Origin: Nocardia cerradoensis NBRC 101014
GTDB lineage: Bacteria > Actinomycetota > Actinomycetes > Mycobacteriales > Mycobacteriaceae
Assembly (NCBI RefSeq): GCF_000308535.1
Contig: NZ_BAFW01000048.1
Span: 1-64,000, forward strand
Reading direction: 5' to 3'
Length of the DNA: 64,000 nucleotides
The translations under genes were made by a program, and so were the position numbers. The notes under the pieces are model-generated. The model did no database searches and was not told the DNA's origin. It worked only from the letters and a program-made list of their open reading frames with translations. This document shows positions 52,741-62,400 of this stretch, piece after piece; positions within the stretch are counted from its first letter, which is position 1, and every line of letters begins with the position of its first letter.

Positions 52741-53693
52741 GGTGGGGTGCGCTGACCTCGCTGGGCGGCATCGTCGCGATCACCGTCCTGGGAGCGAGCT
52801 ATCTGACCTTCGGCGTCGTCCGCGCCGACCCCTTCGCCGACTACAACCGAACCACCATGGTGCTGACGGATTCCGGGGGGCTGGGGGTCGGATCGCCGGT
52901 GCTGCTCACCGGGCTCGAGGTCGGCCGGGTGACCGCCGTGCGCCATACCGCCGCGGGTGTCGAGGTCGGCATGCGGCTGGCCGCGGCCAAACGGGTGCCG
53001 GCCGACAGCACGGTGACCATCGAACATCTGTCGGCCCTCGGCGAACCGTATGTCGAATTCCGGCCCGTCTCGGGCAACGGGCCGTATCTGCACGACGGCC
53101 AGCGCCTGGAAACGTCGAATGTGCGCATGCCGCTGTCGATTCCGGACGTCGCGCGGCTGGTCACCAAGACCATGAATCAGCTCGATCCCGAGGTGGTGGG
53201 CTCGCTGGTCGCCACCGCGAGTTCCGCGCTGAACGGCACCGACGCCGCGATTCCGAATCTCACCCGATCCGGAGATCTGCTGGCGGCCGCGATCATGAGC
53301 CGCAGCCCGCGGATCGCGGATCTGCTCAACAGCTTTCAGGCCGCGGCGGCCGACATCGAGTGGGCCGGTCCGGCCACCAGTACCGCGGCGCCGGCGTTCG
53401 TGCGGTTCACCCACGCCCTGAACGATCTGGTGGCGGCGGTGGGCCGGATGGTGGACGCGCGTCCCGCCGCAAGCTACACCGAGGGCAACGGTCTGGCGCC
53501 GTTCCTGGCGAAGCTGACCGACCGGCTGGCAGAACTCGGCCCGGAGCTGAAGTCCCTGGGCCCGGCGCTCGCTCCGCTCGCGGAGGCGACCACGAATGCC
53601 GCGCCGCGCATCGACATCTCCAGCCTGATCACGCAGGCCCTCGACGATGTGGGCACCGACGGAACCGTGCGGGTGCGGATCAATGTCAAGTAG
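52737..53693 (+). CDS. MceF family protein
   Basis: The 318-residue last Mce subunit has an N-terminal anchor (GGIVAITVLGASYLTFGVV), an MCE domain with SGGLGVGSPVLLTGLEVGRV and VTIEHLSALGEPYVEFRP, and a helical C-terminus. It is shorter than many MceF proteins, which have long Pro-rich tails. ATGA overlaps mceE. The mam gene starts 22 nt downstream with a strong ribosome site, so it is in the same operon. Confidence 0.93.
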   Translation: MRWGALTSLGGIVAITVLGASYLTFGVVRADPFADYNRTTMVLTDSGGLGVGSPVLLTGLEVGRVTAVRHTAAGVEVGMRLAAAKRVPADSTVTIEHLSALGEPYVEFRPVSGNGPYLHDGQRLETSNVRMPLSIPDVARLVTKTMNQLDPEVVGSLVATASSALNGTDAAIPNLTRSGDLLAAAIMSRSPRIADLLNSFQAAAADIEWAGPATSTAAPAFVRFTHALNDLVAAVGRMVDARPAASYTEGNGLAPFLAKLTDRLAELGPELKSLGPALAPLAEATTNAAPRIDISSLITQALDDVGTDGTVRVRINVK

Positions 53694-53715
53694 TACCACC
53701 GAGAAGGAGGACACC

Positions 53716-54357
53716 ATGTCGGACGACACTGGTACCGAACCGAAGCGGGCAGTCGACGCGGAGGCCGAGTCCTCCGAGCCCACCACCGCCGAGCCCACCA
53801 CCGCCGGGACGGGGGTGGAACCCGCGAAAGCACCTCGCACACTGTCGATCCGGCTCTCCACCGTGGTCACCGCGGCGGCCGCAGTGGTATTGATCGCGCT
53901 CGCCGCGGTTTTCGGATCGCTGTGGCTGTCGGCGCGCGGCGATCTGCACGACCGCGACGACCGGGCGGCGGCGCAGCAGCACGCCGAACAGGTCGCCACC
54001 GACTACGCGGTCGGCGCCTCGAATATCGACTACCAGAACGTCGGCGCGTGGATCGGCAAACTGAAGGCCGGCACCTCGTCGCAGCTGGCGCAGAAATTCG
54101 ACGCCACCGCACCGAAACTGCAGGAGATCCTGGTCCCGCTGAAGTGGACCTCGTCGGCGACCCCGATCGCGGCCAAGGTGATGAGCACCGAGAACGGCGT
54201 CTACAAGGTCGACGTGTTCCTGAACGTCAACTCCACCAGCGCGCAGACGCCACAGGGTGCACAAACCACCGTCACCTACACGGTCGACATCGATCCGGGC
54301 AGCGGCTGGAAGGTGACCGACGTCGGCGGGATGGCCGGGGCCCTGCCAAAGCAGTAG
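53716..54357 (+). CDS. Mce-associated membrane protein (Mam)
   Basis: This 213-residue protein has a disordered acidic N-terminus of about 45 residues, one membrane helix (VVTAAAAVVLIALAAVFGSL), and an extracytoplasmic SnoaL-like domain with ASNIDYQNVGAWIGKLKAGT and a final SGWKVTDVGG. Mam proteins stabilise or regulate Mce complexes. AAGGAGG lies 5 nt before the ATG. It is the last gene of the operon; the convergent CMD gene ends 6 nt after its stop. Most mce loci have two or more mam genes, here there is one. Confidence 0.9.
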   Translation: MSDDTGTEPKRAVDAEAESSEPTTAEPTTAGTGVEPAKAPRTLSIRLSTVVTAAAAVVLIALAAVFGSLWLSARGDLHDRDDRAAAQQHAEQVATDYAVGASNIDYQNVGAWIGKLKAGTSSQLAQKFDATAPKLQEILVPLKWTSSATPIAAKVMSTENGVYKVDVFLNVNSTSAQTPQGAQTTVTYTVDIDPGSGWKVTDVGGMAGALPKQ

Positions 54358-54363
54358 CGGCGG

Positions 54364-54843
54364 TCAGTGGCCCGGCAGGACGCACACGGTGTCGAGTCCG
54401 AGCACGCGGTTGAGCCGGCCGAACGCCAGCCACGAGCCGATGCACATACTCAACTCGACGATCTCGGCCTGACTGTAGTGCGCCCGCATCCGGGTCCAGA
54501 ACTCGTCGTCCAGGTTGTGGTGATCGAGTACGTAACGTTCGGCGTATTCGGCGGCCAGCCGGGTCCGATCATCGAAGGAATCGGTGGTGCGCCACTCGGT
54601 GACGGCCTGGTCGAAACCGACTTCGACCTTCTGCCCGTCGCGCTCGGTGCGCCAGTCCTGACAGAACAGGCAGCCGTTGATCTGGGCGATCCGCAGCCGC
54701 GCCGCCTCGAACTCACGCAGTCCGAGGGTGCTGTGCGAGTAGACCGCCAGCGACAACTTCGAGGCGGCGGGCCCGATGCCCGGCACCATCTCACCCCAGA
54801 CGTAGCCGATCGGATCCTTCCCCTCGGGGATATCGATGTTCAT
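54364..54843 (-). CDS. Carboxymuconolactone decarboxylase/AhpD-like protein
   Basis: The 159-residue all-helical protein has the AhpD-type redox motif CLFCQDWRTE with Cys-x-x-Cys and a downstream region resembling the conserved His/Glu (LAAEYAERYVLDHHNLDD). It probably has peroxidase or protein-disulfide activity rather than decarboxylation. Its ATG overlaps the upstream dehydrogenase stop by ATGA, so the two are translationally coupled and may act in one pathway. Confidence 0.88.
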   Translation of the reverse strand: MNIDIPEGKDPIGYVWGEMVPGIGPAASKLSLAVYSHSTLGLREFEAARLRIAQINGCLFCQDWRTERDGQKVEVGFDQAVTEWRTTDSFDDRTRLAAEYAERYVLDHHNLDDEFWTRMRAHYSQAEIVELSMCIGSWLAFGRLNRVLGLDTVCVLPGH

Positions 54844-55934
54844 TGCGGTGTCCTTTCGGATGGGTCGCTCGCGAATCTGCCGACGGCGGGGCGCAACGGG
54901 ACGTCGAGGGCGTCGTAGAGACCGGGCTCGGCCGCGGCCAGCCAGTCGATGGCATTGACCAATCTGCCGACGGCAGTGGCATTTCCGCCCGCGGCGCGGT
55001 TACCGCCCTCGGTCTCGGCCTCGACGGTCACCTCGATGCGCGGATCGCCCTCCACGATGATGCGATGCGCGCCCGCACCGTCGGGCGGGCACGGCCAGTC
55101 CGGTGCACAGCCGGGATGGATGCGGGTGACGTGTTCGATCACGATGCGCGGCCGGCCGCCGACCATGCCCTGCACCTCGAACCGCACCGCGCCCTGGGTG
55201 CCCGCCTCGAAGTCGCCCATCGCCGCGGTGGTCACCGTGGTGTCGAGGGCGCGGCGGTCCAGTGTCTCGCGGATTCCGTCGAGTTCGGCGCCCAGGGCGC
55301 GTGCCATCAGCCGAATCTGCCCGCCCCACACCATGGTCGGGACGCCGGGTGCGGTCATCGGCGGTTCGTAGTCCATCGGCTGGCCCATCCCGACCAGGTA
55401 ACGTACCGAATCCGGCTGGTCGTAGGTGGAATAGTCGAAGATCTCCTGGCAGCGGATCGTGTCGACCCGGTGACCCAGCCCGCTCACGAGCAACGGCAGC
55501 ACGTCGTTACCCCACCCGGGGTCGATACCGGAGACGAACAGTGAGCCGCCGCCCGCCGCGATCGCCGCCCGCACCGGTTCGCGCACCTCGGCGGGGGCGT
55601 TGCGGGGATCGTAGAGCGCGTACAGCGCGGGCGTGACGACCACCGCGCCGGCGCGGATCGCGCCGACGATATCGCGCAGTGCGTCGTCGGGCCGGATATC
55701 GCCGGACGCGGCGTACACGACCGCCCGGGGATGGCGCGCCAGCAGGGCGTCGACATCGGCCGAGGCCGTGACGCCGAGGTCGTGGTCGAGTCCGGCCAGC
55801 CGGCCCGCATCGCGCCCGACCTTCGCCGGATCGTGCACCAGCACCCCGGTCAATTCCAGTTCGGGGTGTGCGTGCACGGCGCGGATCGCGGCACGGCCGA
55901 CATTGCCCGTGCCCCAGACGATCGTCGAGATCAT
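54840..55934 (-). CDS. NAD(P)-dependent dehydrogenase, DapB/2,4-diaminopentanoate dehydrogenase-like
   Basis: This 364-residue protein has the N-terminal Rossmann motif ISTIVWGTGNVGRAAIRAV and LTGVLVHDPAKVGRDAG after the second strand. YAASGDIR and SLFVSGIDPGWGNDVLPLL follow, as in the actinobacterial family often labelled dihydrodipicolinate reductase, which is better described as amine/diaminopentanoate dehydrogenase-like. True DapB is much shorter. ATG at 55934 lies 7 nt after TAGTGT. Its stop overlaps the CMD gene by ATGA. The substrate is unknown. Confidence 0.86.
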   Translation of the reverse strand: MISTIVWGTGNVGRAAIRAVHAHPELELTGVLVHDPAKVGRDAGRLAGLDHDLGVTASADVDALLARHPRAVVYAASGDIRPDDALRDIVGAIRAGAVVVTPALYALYDPRNAPAEVREPVRAAIAAGGGSLFVSGIDPGWGNDVLPLLVSGLGHRVDTIRCQEIFDYSTYDQPDSVRYLVGMGQPMDYEPPMTAPGVPTMVWGGQIRLMARALGAELDGIRETLDRRALDTTVTTAAMGDFEAGTQGAVRFEVQGMVGGRPRIVIEHVTRIHPGCAPDWPCPPDGAGAHRIIVEGDPRIEVTVEAETEGGNRAAGGNATAVGRLVNAIDWLAAAEPGLYDALDVPLRPAVGRFASDPSERTPQ

Positions 55935-55941
55935 CCCACCG

Positions 55942-55947
55942 ACACTA
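55942..55947 (-). promoter_or_regulatory. -10 hexamer of the dehydrogenase-CMD operon
   Basis: TAGTGT on the minus strand ends 7 nt before the ATG at 55934. Confidence 0.5.
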
Positions 55948-56061
55948 GCAAGCGCTTGGTTCGCTGTGGGCGTTTTGCGCGGGTCGGTCCGCGGCCCCGC
56001 GGCCGGACATGAGGTCGTCGGCTGAGCTCGGCGGGCGTGGACGTTCGGTACTCTGATCGGC

Positions 56062-56388
56062 ATGGTGATGGGGATCCGTTCGACGGCGCTGATGCTGTGC
56101 GCCGTCGTGCTGTCCATCGTCGCCGCCACGGTTGTGCCTGCGGGCGAACCGAATTCGCTGCTGGCCGTCGGAGCCGCGGCGATTCTCGCCTTGGCGGTGG
56201 TCGCCGCCTGTTCCGGCCGGCGCCGGTCGCGGTCCACAGCGGACCTCCCGGTTCGGCACAGCAGCGGCGACGGGGATCCTTTCTCCGACAGAGCAATCCG
56301 GATACGGCGGGCCGGGTGCGGCCCAGGGCACCGGGTCACCGGAGCTGATCGCGCGTCACCACGCCGGTGCTCTCGCCGGCCGAGATGA
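56062..56388 (+). CDS. Small membrane protein (DUF6412-like), possibly frameshifted
   Basis: The first about 70 of 108 residues look real: two hydrophobic segments (ALMLCAVVLSIVAATVV and LLAVGAAAILALAVVAAC), then GRRRSRSTADLPVRHSSGDG. After SDRA at about 56285 the sequence becomes Arg/Cys-rich (IRIRRAGCGPGHR), while the neighbouring frame reads RQSNPDTAGRVRPRAPG and stops at about 56346, a more natural ending. A one-base difference near 56280-56290 would restore it. TACTCT lies 7 nt before the ATG. Its place just before a yidC-like gene fits small DUF6412 proteins, as I recall. Confidence 0.55.
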   Translation: MVMGIRSTALMLCAVVLSIVAATVVPAGEPNSLLAVGAAAILALAVVAACSGRRRSRSTADLPVRHSSGDGDPFSDRAIRIRRAGCGPGHRVTGADRASPRRCSRRPR

Positions 56389-56461
56389 ACGCGCGGCTGC
56401 TCGGCCGACCCCGTTCACTCGCCCGTACCTTCACGGGTGCCTCGAAGTGAGGTGATATCCC

Positions 56462-57295
56462 ATGCTCGATTTCGTGTACTACCCGGTCGCCGCCGTTCTC
56501 TGGTTGTGGCACACCGGATTCGCCATCCCGTTCGGCGCCGCGAGTGGCCTGTCCTGGGCCCTGGCGATCGTCATGCTGGTGGTGACCCTGCGCGCCGTCC
56601 TGTATCGGCCGTTCCTGGCTCAGGTCCGCTTCTCACGCACCATGGCCGTGCTGCAACCGAAGATGCGGCAGTTGCGCGCCGAATGCGGCGACGACCGCGA
56701 GCGGCTGGCCGTCGAAACCCGGAAACTGCAGCAGCAGCACAACTTCAACGTGCTCAGCGGCTGCCTGCCGGTGCTCGCGCAGTTGCTGATGTTCGTGGGA
56801 CTGCTGCACGTGCTGCATTCCTTCGACCGCACCGCGGTCTCGCATGTGCCGTTCCTCGGCAGTTCCACCGCGATGACGGCGGCGCAGAACGCCGACACCG
56901 CGAATTACGTGTTCGCACCGGAACAGGTGCGGTCGTTCCTGCACGCCGATCTGTTCGGCGCGCCGCTGTCGGCGACGCTCACCTCCACCGATTCGGTCGC
57001 GTCGGTGGCCGTGGTGGCGATCCCGCTGGTGCTGATCGCGGCCGTCGCGACCCACTGCACCGCGCGGGCGTCGATCGCCCGCCAGCTCGAGACCACCGCG
57101 CAGATGCGGCTGATCAACGTGATGACGCTGTGGCTGTTTCCGCTCGGCACACTGGTCGCCGGTCTGGTGATGCCGATCGGCATTCTGGTCTACTTCGCGA
57201 CGAGCAACACCTGGACCTTCGTGCAGCAGCATGTGGTCCATCGCAGGCTCGGCCCGATGGAACCCCTACCGCCGTCGGCGGTCCCGACGATCTAG
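56462..57295 (+). CDS. YidC/Oxa1-family membrane insertase, second type
   Basis: This 277-residue protein has five membrane segments and the YidC/Oxa1 core: [19 protein letters not shown] with the groove arginine, a coiled hairpin ([19 protein letters not shown]), and [17 protein letters not shown]. It lacks a signal lipobox and a periplasmic beta domain. The main YidC of this group lies near the origin beside rnpA, so this is an extra paralogue, often found beside a small DUF6412 protein. GTGAGGTGAT lies 5 nt before the ATG. Its stop overlaps the ctaD stop in a shared CTAG. Confidence 0.9.
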   Translation: MLDFVYYPVAAVLWLWHTGFAIPFGAASGLSWALAIVMLVVTLRAVLYRPFLAQVRFSRTMAVLQPKMRQLRAECGDDRERLAVETRKLQQQHNFNVLSGCLPVLAQLLMFVGLLHVLHSFDRTAVSHVPFLGSSTAMTAAQNADTANYVFAPEQVRSFLHADLFGAPLSATLTSTDSVASVAVVAIPLVLIAAVATHCTARASIARQLETTAQMRLINVMTLWLFPLGTLVAGLVMPIGILVYFATSNTWTFVQQHVVHRRLGPMEPLPPSAVPTI

Positions 57296-59037
57296 GTCCT
57301 TTCCGGTGCGGCGGGCGCGGTCTCGTGCACCTCCGCATGCGGGGCGCCCCAGCCGATATGCGATTCGGCGCGCAGGCGATCGATCATGTGCGGATAGTGC
57401 AACTCGAATGCCGGTCGCTCCGAACGGATCCGGGGCAGTTCGTAGAAGTTGTGCCGCGGCGGCGGGCAGGTGGTGGCCCATTCCAGCGAATTGCCGTACC
57501 CCCACGGATCGTCCACCGTGACGACCTCGCCGTAGCGGTAGCTACGGAACACATTCCAGACGAAGGTGATCATCGAGAAGCCGAGGATGAACGAGCCGAT
57601 GGTGGACACGGTATTGAGCGCGGTGAAGCCGTCGGAGGGCAGATAGTCGGCGTAGCGGCGCGGCATACCTTCGTTTCCCAGCCAGTGCTGCACCAGGAAG
57701 GTGGTGTGGAAACCCAGGAAGGTGGTCCAGAAGTGGATCTTGCCGAGCCGCTCGTCGAGCAGTCGGCCGGTCATCTTCGGGAACCAGAAGTAGATCCCGC
57801 CGAAGGTCGCGAACACGATCGTTCCGAACAACACGTAATGGAAGTGCGCCACAACGAAATACGTGTCGGTGACGTGGAAGTCCAGCGGCGGGCTGGCGAG
57901 GATGACACCCGACAGGCCGCCGAACAGGAAGGTGACCAGGAATCCCAGCGCCCACAGCATCGGCGTCTCGAATGTCAGCTGCCCCTTCCACATCGTGCCG
58001 ATCCAGTTGAAGAACTTCACCCCGGTCGGCACGGCGATCATGAAGGTCATGAACGAGAAGTAGGGCAGCAGTACGGCTCCGGTGGCGAACATGTGGTGCG
58101 CCCACACCGCCACCGACAGCGCCCCGATACTCATCGTCGCGTAGACCAGCGCGGTGTAGCCGAAGACCGGTTTGCGGCTGAACACCGGGAAGATCTCGGT
58201 GACGATGCCGAAGAACGGCAGCGCGATGATGTACACCTCGGGATGGCCGAAGTACCAGAACAGATGCTGGTAGAGCAGATTGCCGCCGGTGGCCGGATCG
58301 TAGATGTGACCACCGAGGTGCCGGTCGACCATCAAGGCCATGAGCGCCGCGGTGAGGATCGGGAATGCCAGCAGGACCAGCACGCTGGTGACCACGATGT
58401 TCCAGGTGAACATCGGCATCCGGAACAGGGTCATCCCGGGTGCGCGCAGGACGACGACGGTGGTGAGCATGTTGACTCCGCCGAGGATGGTGCCCAGACC
58501 GGAGACGGCCAGGCCCATGATCCACATATCGCAGCCCACGCCGGGGGAGTGCACGATATCCGAGAGCGGGGTGTAGGCGGTCCAGCCGAAGTCCGCGGCG
58601 CCGCCCGGGGTGACGAATCCCGCGGTGGCCATGGAGGCGCCCAGGAGGTAGAGCCAGTAGCTGAGCGCGTTCAGTCGCGGGAAGGCCACATCGGGCGCGC
58701 CGATCTGCAACGGCAGGATGCAGTTGGCGAAGCCGAACACGATGGGTGTGGCATAGAACAGCAACATGATCGTGCCGTGCATCGTGAACAGCTGATTGAA
58801 CTGTTCCGGCGAGAGGAACTGCAGGCCCGGGCGAGCGAGCTCGGCCCGCATCAGCAGCGCCATCAGTCCGCCGATGAGGAAGAACGCCATCGAGCTGACG
58901 ATGTACATGACGCCGAGCAACTTGGGATCGGTCGTCGTGACGATCGTCCAGATCTGGGAACCCTTCGGGGCGATCCGCCGGGGATAAGGCCTTACGGCTT
59001 CGATCTCGGCGGCGCCTCGAGACGGTGCTGTGGTCAC
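57292..59037 (-). CDS. ctaD: Cytochrome c oxidase subunit I
   Basis: CtaD is the catalytic subunit of the aa3 oxidase in the bcc-aa3 supercomplex. The 581-residue protein has twelve helices. Haem a and a3 ligands are His in [15 protein letters not shown], His-Pro-Glu in FGHPEVYI with Tyr for the CuB cross-link, His-His in [10 protein letters not shown] and the pair in [12 protein letters not shown]-pathway and D-pathway residues are visible in that context. GTG at 59037 follows GAGGAGGA. No other oxidase genes are adjacent, as is usual for ctaD in mycobacteria and Nocardia. Confidence 0.97.
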   Translation of the reverse strand: MTTAPSRGAAEIEAVRPYPRRIAPKGSQIWTIVTTTDPKLLGVMYIVSSMAFFLIGGLMALLMRAELARPGLQFLSPEQFNQLFTMHGTIMLLFYATPIVFGFANCILPLQIGAPDVAFPRLNALSYWLYLLGASMATAGFVTPGGAADFGWTAYTPLSDIVHSPGVGCDMWIMGLAVSGLGTILGGVNMLTTVVVLRAPGMTLFRMPMFTWNIVVTSVLVLLAFPILTAALMALMVDRHLGGHIYDPATGGNLLYQHLFWYFGHPEVYIIALPFFGIVTEIFPVFSRKPVFGYTALVYATMSIGALSVAVWAHHMFATGAVLLPYFSFMTFMIAVPTGVKFFNWIGTMWKGQLTFETPMLWALGFLVTFLFGGLSGVILASPPLDFHVTDTYFVVAHFHYVLFGTIVFATFGGIYFWFPKMTGRLLDERLGKIHFWTTFLGFHTTFLVQHWLGNEGMPRRYADYLPSDGFTALNTVSTIGSFILGFSMITFVWNVFRSYRYGEVVTVDDPWGYGNSLEWATTCPPPRHNFYELPRIRSERPAFELHYPHMIDRLRAESHIGWGAPHAEVHETAPAAPERT

Positions 59038-59374
59038 AGTTCCTCCTCGAGCCCAACCATCTTCGAGTGTGGCACCGCGGCAAGATCAACGTGTTCGAAT
59101 CCCGCCGGGCATCGGTGTGCGATCGGTGGTGATCTTCGGGACGGGCCCATGCTCCCATCGATACCCACTTCGCGACGGATGGATCGCCGGAACGTCCACG
59201 TGGATCGCTGGAAAGTAACGGATGCGTCGGCGGCCTCCCCGGAAGGGGTGGCCGAGGGTACGGTGGGACCCGACCGTTTCGGAGTGGTTCTGCGAGTGAG
59301 TGCGGCGATGCGGACCGTAGCTGTCCGTTCGCTCGCCGCTGCGACGACGAAATTCCGAGATACGAGGTGTGGAC
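59038..59374. other. Intergenic region between ctaD and the Clp-type gene
   Basis: No gene is supported in these 337 nt. An imperfect direct repeat, ATGGATCGCCGGAACGT (59179-59195) and GTGGATCGCTGGAAAGT (59200-59216), 14 of 17 identical, could be a regulatory site for the divergent ctaD and Clp-type genes. No HspR (HAIR) or CIRCE element was seen. Confidence 0.5.
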
Positions 59375-61924
59375 ATGACCGCTGCCTGGCCCAGTTCGTT
59401 CAACTCCTTCGACGACCTGTTCAACCGCTTCTTCGGCCCCGGTATGGCCGCGCAGCCGCCGGTGCAGCGCATCGATCTGGGGCGGCTGCTCAGCGACAGC
59501 GCCAAGGAGCTGATCGCGATCGCCCGGTCGGCCGCGCAGGACTGGGGAAATCCGGAGGTCACCGCCGAACATCTGCTCTATGCCGCCACGCAGGTCGAGC
59601 CCTCGCGCGGGATCATCGGCCAGCTGGGCCTGGATCCGGACAAGGTCGCCGCGCAGATGCGCGGTGCGGCCGGTAGCGGAGAGGCCACCGCGACCGCGGG
59701 CGGTCAGGTGGTGCTCGGGCCCGGTGCCAAACTGGCCCTGCGGACCGCGCAACGCAACGCCGCCGAGGCGGGATCCAGCTACATCGGCCCCGAACATATT
59801 CTGCTCGGCATCGCCGACAATCCGGAAAGCCCTGCCGCACAGTCTCTTTCGGGTGCCAAACTGCCGGCTGCCGAGGGGCAGAAGAAGCCCACCGACACTC
59901 CGACGCTGGACGAATACGGCCGGGATCTGACCGCCGAGGCCCGCGCGGGCAAGGTCGACCCGGTCGTCGGCCGCGCCGAGGAGATCGAGCAGACCGTGGA
60001 AATCCTGTCCCGGCGGCGCAAGAACAATCCCGTGCTCATCGGCGATCCCGGAGTCGGCAAGACCGCGATCGTCGAGGGTCTGGCGCAGCGCATCGTCAAC
60101 GGCGATGTGCCCAGCACGCTGGCCGATCGGCGGGTGGTGGCCCTCGATGTGGGCTCGCTGGTGGCGGGCAGCAAATATCGCGGCGAATTCGAGGAGCGGC
60201 TGACCAAGATTCTCGACGAGGTCCGCGAGCACTCCGACGAACTGGTGCTGTTCATCGACGAGTTGCACACCATCGTGGGCGCCGGGACCGGCGGCGAGGG
60301 GTCGATGGACGCCGGAAACCTGCTCAAACCGGCGCTGGCCCGCGGCGAACTCCATGCCATCGGCGCCACCACCGTCGACGAATACCGGCGCTACATCGAG
60401 AAGGACGCCGCCCTGGAGCGCCGCTTCCAGCCGGTGCTGGTCCCCGAACCGTCGGTCGCCGACACGATCGAAATCCTGCGCGGACTCAGCGACGTCTACG
60501 AGGAACACCATCAGGTGCACTACGAGGACGAGGCGTTGGTTGCCGCGGCCGAGCTCTCGGACCGCTACATCACCGATCGGTTCATGCCCGACAAGGCGAT
60601 CGATCTGATCGACCAGGCCGGCGCCCGGGTCCGGTTGCGCACCCGCATGCCGGGCCCGGATCTGCGTGCGGCGCGGGAGGAATTGTCGCGCCTGGAACGG
60701 GAGAAGGATGCCGCCGTCGCGGGCGAGGACTACGCCCGCGCGGACGAACTCAAGGGCGAGATCTCCGCCGCCGAGGAACGGGTCGGCCACATCACCGCCG
60801 ACGAGGCGCCGACGGTCACCCTCGACGACATCGCCGAGGTGGTGTCCAAGCAGACCGGAATTCCGGTGTCGGAGTTGACCGTCGAGGAACGGCAGCGCCT
60901 GCTGCAGTTGGAGGACGTGCTGCACAAGCGGGTGATCGGGCAGGACGAGGCGATCGTGGCGGTCGCGGAGGCGGTGCGCCGCGCCCGGGCCGGGATGAAG
61001 GATCCGAACCGCCCGATCGGCTCGTTCCTGTTCCTCGGCCCGACCGGTGTCGGCAAGACCGAATTGGCGAAAGCCTTGGCGGAGGCGGTATTCGGCGACG
61101 AGGACCGGCTGATCCGATTCGACATGAGCGAATTCCAGGAGAAGCACACGGTGTCCCGGCTGGTCGGCGCACCGCCCGGATACGTGGGCTACGAGGATGC
61201 CGCGCAGCTCACCGACAAGGTTCGCCGCCAACCGTATTCGGTGATCCTGTTCGACGAGGTGGAGAAGGCTCATCCGGACGTGTTCAACGTGCTGCTGCAG
61301 CTGCTCGACGACGGCCGCGTCACCGACGCCAAGGGCCGCACGGTCGATTTCAAGAACACCATCGTGATCATGACCAGCAATATCGGTTCGGATCTGATCC
61401 TGAAGGCCACCTCGGCGGAGCTCGACGCCATCACCCCGCGGCTGATGGAACGGCTGCAACAGCATTTCCGGCCGGAATTCCTCAACCGCATCGACGAGAC
61501 CATCGTGTTCCACCGCCTCGATCAGGAACAATTGCGCCGCATCGTCGATCTGGTGCTCGACGGCCCCCGCCGCCGCCTGCGCGCTCAGCACATCGAGCTC
61601 GACGTCACCGACGCGGCACGGGATTGGTTGTCCGAGAACGGATATCAACCCGAATTCGGTGCCCGCCCGCTACGCCGGACGGTGCAGAAGCAGCTGGAGA
61701 ACCAGGTGTCCCGGCTGGTACTCGGTGGCGAGCTGAATCCGGGCGACACCGTGCGCGTGGACGCCGACGAGTCCGGACTGATCGTCGCCGTGGTGGCCGG
61801 CTCCGGAGCCGAACGATCCCTCGACGCCTCCGCGAACGGCCAGAAACCGAAGGGGAAGAAGGCGAACGGCAAGTCGGACGCCAAGTCCGAGAAGAAGTCC
61901 GGAGCGAAATCCGGGAAGAGCTGA
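59375..61924 (+). CDS. ClpC-like AAA+ unfoldase without ClpP loop
   Basis: The 849-residue class 1 Hsp100 has an N-terminal double Clp-N repeat (residues about 35-165), a first AAA module with Walker A GDPGVGKT (about 222) and [10 protein letters not shown], a short UVR-like linker ([15 protein letters not shown], about 450), and a second AAA module with GPTGVGKT (about 554) and FDEVEKAH. The long ClpB coiled coil is absent. After TSNIGSDLI the hydrophobic-Gly-hydrophobic loop that docks ClpP in ClpA/ClpC is missing. The tail is Lys/Ser-rich ([15 protein letters not shown]). It probably acts as a stand-alone remodeller. ATG at 59375 is 7 nt after ACGAGG. Confidence 0.9.
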   Translation: MTAAWPSSFNSFDDLFNRFFGPGMAAQPPVQRIDLGRLLSDSAKELIAIARSAAQDWGNPEVTAEHLLYAATQVEPSRGIIGQLGLDPDKVAAQMRGAAGSGEATATAGGQVVLGPGAKLALRTAQRNAAEAGSSYIGPEHILLGIADNPESPAAQSLSGAKLPAAEGQKKPTDTPTLDEYGRDLTAEARAGKVDPVVGRAEEIEQTVEILSRRRKNNPVLIGDPGVGKTAIVEGLAQRIVNGDVPSTLADRRVVALDVGSLVAGSKYRGEFEERLTKILDEVREHSDELVLFIDELHTIVGAGTGGEGSMDAGNLLKPALARGELHAIGATTVDEYRRYIEKDAALERRFQPVLVPEPSVADTIEILRGLSDVYEEHHQVHYEDEALVAAAELSDRYITDRFMPDKAIDLIDQAGARVRLRTRMPGPDLRAAREELSRLEREKDAAVAGEDYARADELKGEISAAEERVGHITADEAPTVTLDDIAEVVSKQTGIPVSELTVEERQRLLQLEDVLHKRVIGQDEAIVAVAEAVRRARAGMKDPNRPIGSFLFLGPTGVGKTELAKALAEAVFGDEDRLIRFDMSEFQEKHTVSRLVGAPPGYVGYEDAAQLTDKVRRQPYSVILFDEVEKAHPDVFNVLLQLLDDGRVTDAKGRTVDFKNTIVIMTSNIGSDLILKATSAELDAITPRLMERLQQHFRPEFLNRIDETIVFHRLDQEQLRRIVDLVLDGPRRRLRAQHIELDVTDAARDWLSENGYQPEFGARPLRRTVQKQLENQVSRLVLGGELNPGDTVRVDADESGLIVAVVAGSGAERSLDASANGQKPKGKKANGKSDAKSEKKSGAKSGKS

Positions 61925-61941
61925 TCCGGGAGAAGCCGGTG

Positions 61942-62349
61942 GTGAGTTACGTGGCCGACCCGCGCGTCGACGCCTACATCGACGCGTTACCGTCCTGGCA
62001 GCGTGACATCTGCCGCGAGGTGCGTGAACTCGTCCACGCCGCCGACCCGCAGGTGACGGAGACCGTGAAGCGCAGGGTACGACCGTATTTCGTGCTCGAC
62101 GGCAACATCTGCGCGCTGCTCGCCACGAAGACGCACGTCGACGTCTTCCTCTACGACGGTGCGATCGTGCCCGATCCGGCGGGCATCATCACCGGCGGTC
62201 ACGACAACACGACGGCGCGCACCGTGGCGATTCGCGAGGGGGAGAGGGTCGACGCCCCCGCGCTGTCGGCGATGCTGCGGCAGATCATCGCGAACAATCG
62301 CGCGGGCGGCTGGCGCAAGCTGAAACGCGATGCGGCACGGGCGGAGTGA
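61942..62349 (+). CDS. DUF1801 protein
   Basis: This 135-residue protein matches DUF1801 (YdhG-like): DPRVDAYIDALPSWQRDICRE, VKRRVRPYFVLDGNICALLATKTHVDVFLYDG and a basic C-terminus. The fold binds an unknown ligand; some members are linked to metal or stress response. GGGAG lies 9 nt before the GTG, and the gene begins 17 nt after the Clp-type stop, so they are probably co-transcribed. Confidence 0.85.
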   Translation: MSYVADPRVDAYIDALPSWQRDICREVRELVHAADPQVTETVKRRVRPYFVLDGNICALLATKTHVDVFLYDGAIVPDPAGIITGGHDNTTARTVAIREGERVDAPALSAMLRQIIANNRAGGWRKLKRDAARAE

Positions 62350-62400
62350 CCGGACCGGCTCCGGCAGAGGATGGTCGGTCCGGTACGCGTTCGGCGACCG

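Noticed and set aside
59038..59374. HspR or HrcA heat-shock operator before the Clp-type gene
   Set aside because: No CTTGAGT-N7-ACTCAAG or CIRCE palindrome is present.
56437..59676. A plus-strand open frame of 1079 codons across ctaD
   Set aside because: It is antisense to the clearly conserved ctaD gene, Arg/Gly/His/Gln-rich with no recognisable domain, and arises from high G+C third positions.
57542..61648. A minus-strand open frame of 1368 codons across ctaD and the Clp-type gene
   Set aside because: It overlaps two conserved genes (antisense to the Clp-type gene) and contains no conserved motifs; a by-product of codon bias.
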